From Verrucomicrobiota bacterium (GTDB lineage Bacteria; Verrucomicrobiota; Verrucomicrobiia; Methylacidiphilales; Verrucolacustridaceae), in NCBI GenBank assembly GCA_010031845.1, contig RGYX01000029.1:1-9305 (forward strand): a DNA stretch of 9,305 bases, in the 5' to 3' direction. The position numbers were made by a program, and so were the translations under genes. The notes beneath the pieces were generated by a model, which made no database searches, was not told where the DNA came from, and saw only the letters and a program-made list of their open reading frames with translations. Below, piece after piece: positions 5,574 through 9,305 of the stretch. Each line of letters starts with the position of its first letter. Position 1 is the first letter of the stretch.

Positions 5574-8153
5574 GTGGATTTAAACAAGCTCACGGAAAAC
5601 GCACAAAAGGCGGTCGCCTCGGCCCAGGCCGAAGCGGCCAAACAGGGCCATCAGGCCGTTGAGGTCGAGCACCTCCTCCATGCCCTGGCCATCCAGGATG
5701 ACGGCCTCATCCCCCGTCTCCTTGAGAAACTGGGCGCGCAACCCGCCCGCTTTGCCGAACGGCTGGAATCGGAAATCGCCCGCCTCCCCAAAGTCTCCGG
5801 TCCGGGCACTACCCCCGGCGGAGTGTACGTCACTCCCCGCCTTCAATCCCTCCTGGGTCGTGCAGCCGAAGCCGCGGAAAAACTCAAAGACGAATACATC
5901 AGCGTGGAGCACCTGCTCCTCGCCGCCTTGGGCGAAGAGTCCCACACGGGAGCCGCCAAGGTTCTTAAAGAGTTTCAGATCACAAAAGACAAACTCCTCG
6001 CCACGCTGCAGACGGTACGCGGAGGCCAGCGAGTCACTTCGGCCAACCCCGAAGCCACCTACGAATCCTTGGAAAAATACGGGCGCGATCTCACCCGCTT
6101 GGCCCGCCAAGGCAAACTCGATCCCGTCATCGGCCGCGATCAGGAAATTCGCCGCACCGTCCAGGTCCTCTCCCGCCGCACCAAAAACAACCCCGTCCTG
6201 ATCGGCGAACCCGGCGTGGGTAAAACCGCCATCGTGGAAGGCCTGGCTCGCCGCATCGTGGCCGGAGACGTTCCCGAAAGCCTCAAGGAAAAGCGGATCG
6301 TGGCTCTCGACCTCGGCGCCCTCGTGGCCGGGGCCAAGTTCCGCGGGGAGTTCGAGGAACGCCTGAAAGCCGTTCTCACCGAGGTCTCCAAGGCGGAGGG
6401 GTCCATCATCCTCTTCATCGATGAAATTCACACCATTGTCGGTGCCGGGAAGGCCGAGGGGGCCATGGATGCGGGCAACATGCTCAAACCCATGCTCGCC
6501 CGGGGCGAACTCCACTGCATCGGGGCCACCACGTTGGACGAATACCGCAAGTACATCGAAAAAGATGCCGCTCTCGAACGCCGCTTTCAGCCGGTCTTTG
6601 TCGAAGAGCCTTCCGTGGAGGATACCATCTCCATCCTTCGGGGTCTGCGGGAGCGATACGAGGTCCACCACGGGGTGCGCATCCAAGACGCCGCTTTGGT
6701 CGCCGCGGCCACCCTCTCCAACCGCTACATTACCGACCGTTTTCTTCCCGATAAGGCTATCGACCTGATCGATGAGGCCGCCGCCAAGCTTCGCACGGAA
6801 ATTGAATCCATGCCGGAGGAGCTCGAAAACCTTCAACGCCGCATCCTCCAACTCGAAATCGAGCGGGAAGCCCTCAAGAAAGAGAAGGACACCGCTTCCA
6901 AGGAACGTTTGAAGACCCTCGAAAAAGAGTTGGCCGACCTCAAATCCAAGCGGGACACCCTCCAGGCCCAATGGCAGACCGAGCGCGGTGGGGTGGAATC
7001 TTCACGCAAGATCCGTGAGGAGATCGACAAAATCCGCCAACAGATTGAGACGGCCCAGCGCGCCTATGACCTCAACAAGGTGGCCGAACTGCAGTACGGC
7101 AAACTTCCTGAGTTGGAAAAAAAACTCAAGGATGCTGAGACCGCCGGGGAGGAGAAAAAGTCCAAACCCGGCAAGGCTCGCCTCGTCCGCGAGGAGGTTA
7201 CCGCCGAAGAGGTCGGCGAGGTCGTCTCCCGCTGGACCGGCATTCCCGTCACCCGCCTGCTCGAAGGGGAACGGGATAAGCTTCTGCGCCTCGACAAAAT
7301 TCTCCACGAACGGGTCATCGGCCAAGACGAGGCCGTGCAGGCCGTGGCCGATGCGGTGGTGAGGGCCCGATCCGGGCTCAAGGATCCCAAACGCCCCATC
7401 GGTTCATTCCTCTTCCTAGGACCGACCGGGGTGGGCAAAACCGAACTCGCCCGGGCCTTGGCTGCCACTCTCTTCGACAGCGAGGACGCCATGGTCCGCA
7501 TCGACATGTCGGAATACATGGAAAAGCACCTCCGGGTTACGTGGGCTATGAAGAGGGCGGCCAGCTGACGGAGGCCGTTCGGCGCCGTCCTTACTGCGTC
7601 ATTCTTTTCGACGAAATTGAAAAGGCGCACCCGGATGTCTTCAACACCTTCCTCCAGATTCTCGATGACGGCCGCCTGACCGATAGCCAGGGCCGAACCG
7701 TGGATTTCAAAAACACCCTGATCATCATGACCTCCAACATCGGCTCCCCCCTCCTGATGGAGGGACTGGACTCCAAGGGGGAGATTACCGAAAAGACCCG
7801 GAAATCGGTCATGGGCGAGTTGCGGAAACATTTCCGGCCCGAGTTCCTCAACCGCGTTGACGAAATTGTTCTCTTTAAACCCCTCACCCTCGAGGAAATC
7901 AAAAAGATCGTGGATCTTCTTCTCGGTCAGCTTCGCCATCGCTTGGCCGAACGCCGCCTAACCCTGAACCTGAGCGATGCCGCCCGCGAACACATCGCCC
8001 GGGAGGGGTACGACCCCGTTCCTCAAGCGCTTCCTGCAAAGGGAGGTCGAGACCCGCCTTTCCCGCAAACTCCTTTCCGGCGACATTCCCGACGGTTCTG
8101 CACTGAACTTGGGCTACAAAGACGGAAATTTGGATATTCAGACTGGTAAATAG
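5574..8153 (+). pseudogene. clpB: ClpB disaggregase gene, split into three frames by two short deletions
   Basis: ClpB is the hexameric AAA+ chaperone that, with DnaK, pulls polypeptides out of aggregates. Start is GTG 5574 ([11 protein letters not shown], family-typical), without a Shine-Dalgarno; GATAAT at 5560-5565 could be a -10 box, making the mRNA nearly leaderless. Present are two Clp N-domain repeats (about 1-145), NBD1 with Walker A GEPGVGKT (211-218) and Walker B LFIDE (280-284), the coiled-coil middle domain (about 410-530), and NBD2 with GPTGVGKT (616-623). At 7529/7530, just after SEYMEKH, the codons for the family-conserved stretch between EKH and the pore-loop GYVGY are gone (about 25 nt), so the frame ends at 7568. 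The next frame runs from about 7529 with [12 protein letters not shown] and [12 protein letters not shown] to DPV at 8020, where about 14 nt (YGARP) are missing. A third frame ([14 protein letters not shown] onwards) ends at TAG 8151. Restored length is about 872 residues, normal for ClpB. No CIRCE-like operator was seen upstream. Confidence 0.9.
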
Positions 8154-8177
8154 GACAGGAAAATTTCCGCAGGCCAT

Positions 8178-8228
8178 TAGGGAATTAGCCTTTCGCCCCG
8201 CAGGGAGCTTGAAATTAACAATTCCCTA
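8178..8228. repeat. 9-bp perfect inverted repeat between clpB and yajQ
   Basis: TAGGGAATT (8178-8186) and AATTCCCTA (8220-8228) are exact reverse complements separated by 33 bases. It lies in the 149-bp gap after clpB. No T-run follows, so it does not read as an intrinsic terminator. It could be a protein-binding site or the remnant of a repeat. Apart from this and the pyrimidine tract before yajQ, nothing was recognised in the gap. Confidence 0.4.
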
Positions 8229-8272
8229 CATAACTAACAACTAAATGCCTAAACCGCTTTTCCTCCTCCCTT

Positions 8273-8298
8273 CCTCTTCATCTTCACCTTAATCTAAC
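8273..8298. repeat. Degenerate pyrimidine-rich repeat, copy 2
   Basis: CTCTTCATCTTCACC is followed by TTAATCTAAC, nearly the same string as at 3909-3940 (one C for T change and a shorter AATC tail). It occupies the place where the yajQ ribosome site should be, four bases before the ATG. Confidence 0.55.
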
Positions 8299-8302
8299 TT
8301 CC

Positions 8303-8788
8303 ATGCCTTCCTTTGATGTTGTTTCCGAGATCAACATGGCCGAGTTGAGCAACGCCCTGCTGATGGCCCGCAAGGAGTTGGCCAGCCGTTTCGACTTCAA
8401 AGGGGTGCCGTGGGAAATCGCGGAAGAAAAGGATAAGCTGGTGCTCTCCGCTAACGACCAATTCAAACTCGATGCCCTTCGGGAAATTGTCATGGGCAAA
8501 CTGGCCAAACGCGGCGTCCCCCTGAAAAATCTGGAGCCCAAGGAGGCGGAACTTTCCTCCGTGGGGCGGGCCCGGCAGGAAATTCTCCTGAAACAGGGCC
8601 TTTCCGGGGAAAACGCCAAGGCCGTCAGCCAATCCGTCCGCTCCTCCGGCCTCAAGCTTCAAGCGGCCATGGAAGGGGGGAAAGTCCGGGTCTCGGGAAA
8701 GAACCGGGATGATCTCCAGGCCGCCATCGCCCACCTGCGGGGCCTCGATTTTCCCGTCGCACTTTCTTTCAATAACTTTCGGGAATAG
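8303..8788 (+). CDS. yajQ: YajQ-family nucleotide-binding protein
   Basis: Small cytoplasmic protein of the YajQ family (DUF520). In Xanthomonas and Pseudomonas, members bind cyclic di-GMP and modulate transcription factors; in other bacteria the function is less clear, so c-di-GMP binding here is inferred from family. The 161 residues match E. coli YajQ (163) from end to end: MPSFDVVSEIN at the start, RFDFKGV (29-35), a KRGVPLKNLEP segment, ILLKQGLS (about 95-102), KLQAAMEGGKVRVSGKNRDDLQAAI in the second ferredoxin-like half, and the terminal FNNFRE. The start is certain from the conserved MPSFD. No Shine-Dalgarno: the preceding bases are a pyrimidine-rich repeat. It is followed by palindromic elements rather than a T-tailed terminator. 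No frame damage. Confidence 0.95.
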   Translation: MPSFDVVSEINMAELSNALLMARKELASRFDFKGVPWEIAEEKDKLVLSANDQFKLDALREIVMGKLAKRGVPLKNLEPKEAELSSVGRARQEILLKQGLSGENAKAVSQSVRSSGLKLQAAMEGGKVRVSGKNRDDLQAAIAHLRGLDFPVALSFNNFRE

Positions 8789-8794
8789 GTGTCC

Positions 8795-8820
8795 GGCGGG
8801 GCAGGGTCGATGACCCCGCC
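8795..8820. repeat. Interrupted GC-rich palindrome after yajQ
   Basis: GGCG (8795-8798) pairs with CGCC (8817-8820), and GGGTC (8804-8808) pairs with GACCC (8812-8816) around a GAT loop. The left arm carries five extra bases, GGGCA (8799-8803). Without them the motif would be a perfect 21-bp hairpin. It begins seven bases after the yajQ stop and could slow RNA decay or assist termination, although no T-run follows. Confidence 0.5.
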
Positions 8821-8847
8821 TCGCTCAAACTTAGAACGGCAAGCAAC

Positions 8848-8902
8848 GGTACGGACGCGTGTCCCCACGCGTCCTAGGACGGCTCGGAGAGCCGTCCGTA
8901 CC
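8848..8902. repeat. 55-bp fully self-paired three-way-junction palindrome (REP-like)
   Basis: An outer stem GGTAC (8848-8852) with GTACC (8898-8902) encloses two perfect 9-bp hairpins. GGACGCGTG (8853-8861) pairs with CACGCGTCC (8866-8874) around a 4-base loop, and GGACGGCTC (8877-8885) pairs with GAGCCGTCC (8889-8897) around a 3-base loop. Only TA (8875-8876) and the loops are unpaired. An alternative 10-bp outer pairing, GGTACGGACG with CGTCCGTACC, is also possible. The structure is seen directly; that it is a dispersed REP or MITE-like family is inference. Confidence 0.75.
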
Positions 8903-8958
8903 CAAATTTCAAACGCCCAATCTACAAAACCACTGCCAGGCGGCCTCATTACGACTAT

Positions 8959-8981
8959 CCTTCTTTGTCATCTTCATCCTA
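8959..8981. repeat. Degenerate pyrimidine-rich repeat, copy 3 (short)
   Basis: CCTTCTTTGTCATCTTCATCC, then TA: this shares TCATCTTCATC with the copy at 3909-3940 and ends ten bases before the lipoprotein ATG. It is the most diverged of the three, so membership in the same family is tentative. Confidence 0.35.
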
Positions 8982-8991
8982 GTGTCCCAAC

Positions 8992-9305
8992 ATGATTAGA
9001 TACCTGCTTCCCCTGCTCTTGATTTCCGTTGGCTGCGCTGAAGAGGAAACCGTCAAAAAAGCGGAGATCGCTCCGACCAATGATATCGTTTGGCCGACGA
9101 AGCTCCCGGCACAACTCTATGTGATTCCCGTCAAGGTCGACCCCGCCGCTGTGGCCGATGCCAAGAAAAAGGAGGAAGGGGGCCTTCCGAAAGGGCCTTT
9201 CCGCAAAATGATGGAGGGAGACGACGAAGACAAGGCCGAGAAACTTAAAGACATTCAAACCGACATCACCAAAAGCCTCATCGACAAGCTTAAGGACGCC
9301 AACTT
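8992..9305 (+). CDS. Predicted small lipoprotein, unknown function (runs off right edge)
   Basis: ATG 8992 opens a frame of 104 complete codons that reaches the window end. It begins with a short signal peptide (MIRYLLPLLLISVGC): one basic residue, a Leu/Ile core and a cysteine at 15. The residues before Cys15 are Ser-Val-Gly; Ser at -3 is a weak match to the usual lipobox, so lipidation by signal peptidase II is likely but not certain. The mature part is very hydrophilic: EEET, a proline-containing segment with IVWPTKLPAQLYVIPV (about 32-47), then Lys/Glu/Asp-rich stretches that look like a flexible or coiled region. I do not recognise a family. No Shine-Dalgarno precedes the start, and the gene follows the palindromic elements, so it probably has its own promoter somewhere in 8903-8991. 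The opposite strand is also open here, but lacks any recognisable domain. Confidence 0.65.
   Translation, partial: MIRYLLPLLLISVGCAEEETVKKAEIAPTNDIVWPTKLPAQLYVIPVKVDPAAVADAKKKEEGGLPKGPFRKMMEGDDEDKAEKLKDIQTDITKSLIDKLKDAN

Noticed and set aside
5580..6971. A 463-codon minus-strand frame opposite clpB
   Set aside because: It lies wholly antisense to a strongly conserved ClpB region and has the Gly/Phe/Val-rich composition expected from the complement of GC-biased codons.
7500..7570. Programmed ribosomal frameshifting in clpB
   Set aside because: Conserved codons are absent from the DNA on both sides of the junction, and there is no slippery heptamer, so a frameshift alone would not restore the protein.
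7541..8149. A separate gene for a C-terminal ClpB fragment starting at GTG 7541
   Set aside because: The GTG is the valine codon of the conserved pore loop GYVGY, no ribosome site precedes it, and its last residues are out of the ClpB frame; it is part of the broken clpB.
8154..8302. tRNA or small RNA gene after clpB
   Set aside because: No cloverleaf or conserved TTCGA-type arm was found, and the only structure is the spaced inverted repeat.
8848..8902. CRISPR repeat or transposon end
   Set aside because: A single copy with no spacers, no target duplication and no transposase frame nearby; a REP-like palindrome fits better.

Overview
This is a GC-rich bacterial chromosomal window (G or C dominates third codon positions) carrying mostly housekeeping and stress genes. 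No single marker fixes the taxon. A GldA-type ABC operon, the type of superoxide dismutase, the frequent absence of Shine-Dalgarno sequences and short pyrimidine-rich intergenic repeats together suggest the PVC group, perhaps Verrucomicrobiota. That is an inference at low to moderate confidence.

Layout. On the minus strand at the left edge is a two-gene ABC exporter module: the 5' end of an ABC-2 permease (1-229), preceded by its GldA-like ATPase (233-1159). Diverging from it is a ParA/Soj-family ATPase (1217-1996), whose 3' end overlaps by 14 bp the convergent ribose-5-phosphate isomerase gene rpiA (1983-2642, minus). The plus strand then carries larC (nickel-pincer cofactor synthesis, 2694-3926), a Mn-type Fe/Mn superoxide dismutase with a good sigma70 promoter (4017-4631), a Memo-like gene (4628-5505) ending in an intrinsic terminator, clpB (5574-8153), yajQ (8303-8788) and the start of a small predicted lipoprotein (8992 to the right edge). 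No stretch over 300 bp lacks a gene. The two longest gaps (8154-8302 and 8789-8991) hold inverted repeats and palindromes but no RNA gene that I can recognise.

What stands out is damage. The clpB frame is broken twice, at points where family-conserved codons are missing (about 25 nt at 7529/7530 and about 14 nt at 8020/8021). The Memo-like gene changes frame near 5299 and has no ATG, GTG or TTG start. ParA has lost its first beta strand and the signature lysine of its deviant Walker A motif through what looks like a compensated pair of indels. The neighbouring rpiA, larC, sod, yajQ and ABC ATPase genes are intact. Either this lineage has genuine lesions in core genes, or, more likely, the contig carries local consensus or assembly errors. 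Raw-read mapping would decide.

The second signal is intergenic. A 55-bp element at 8848-8902 folds completely into a three-way junction. A second interrupted palindrome lies just upstream of it. A degenerate CTTCATCTTCA/TTAATCCTAA motif recurs at three gene borders, and at one of them it supplies the last codons of larC. These look like REP-type or simple-repeat families worth counting across the genome. I found no convincing undescribed multi-gene system.
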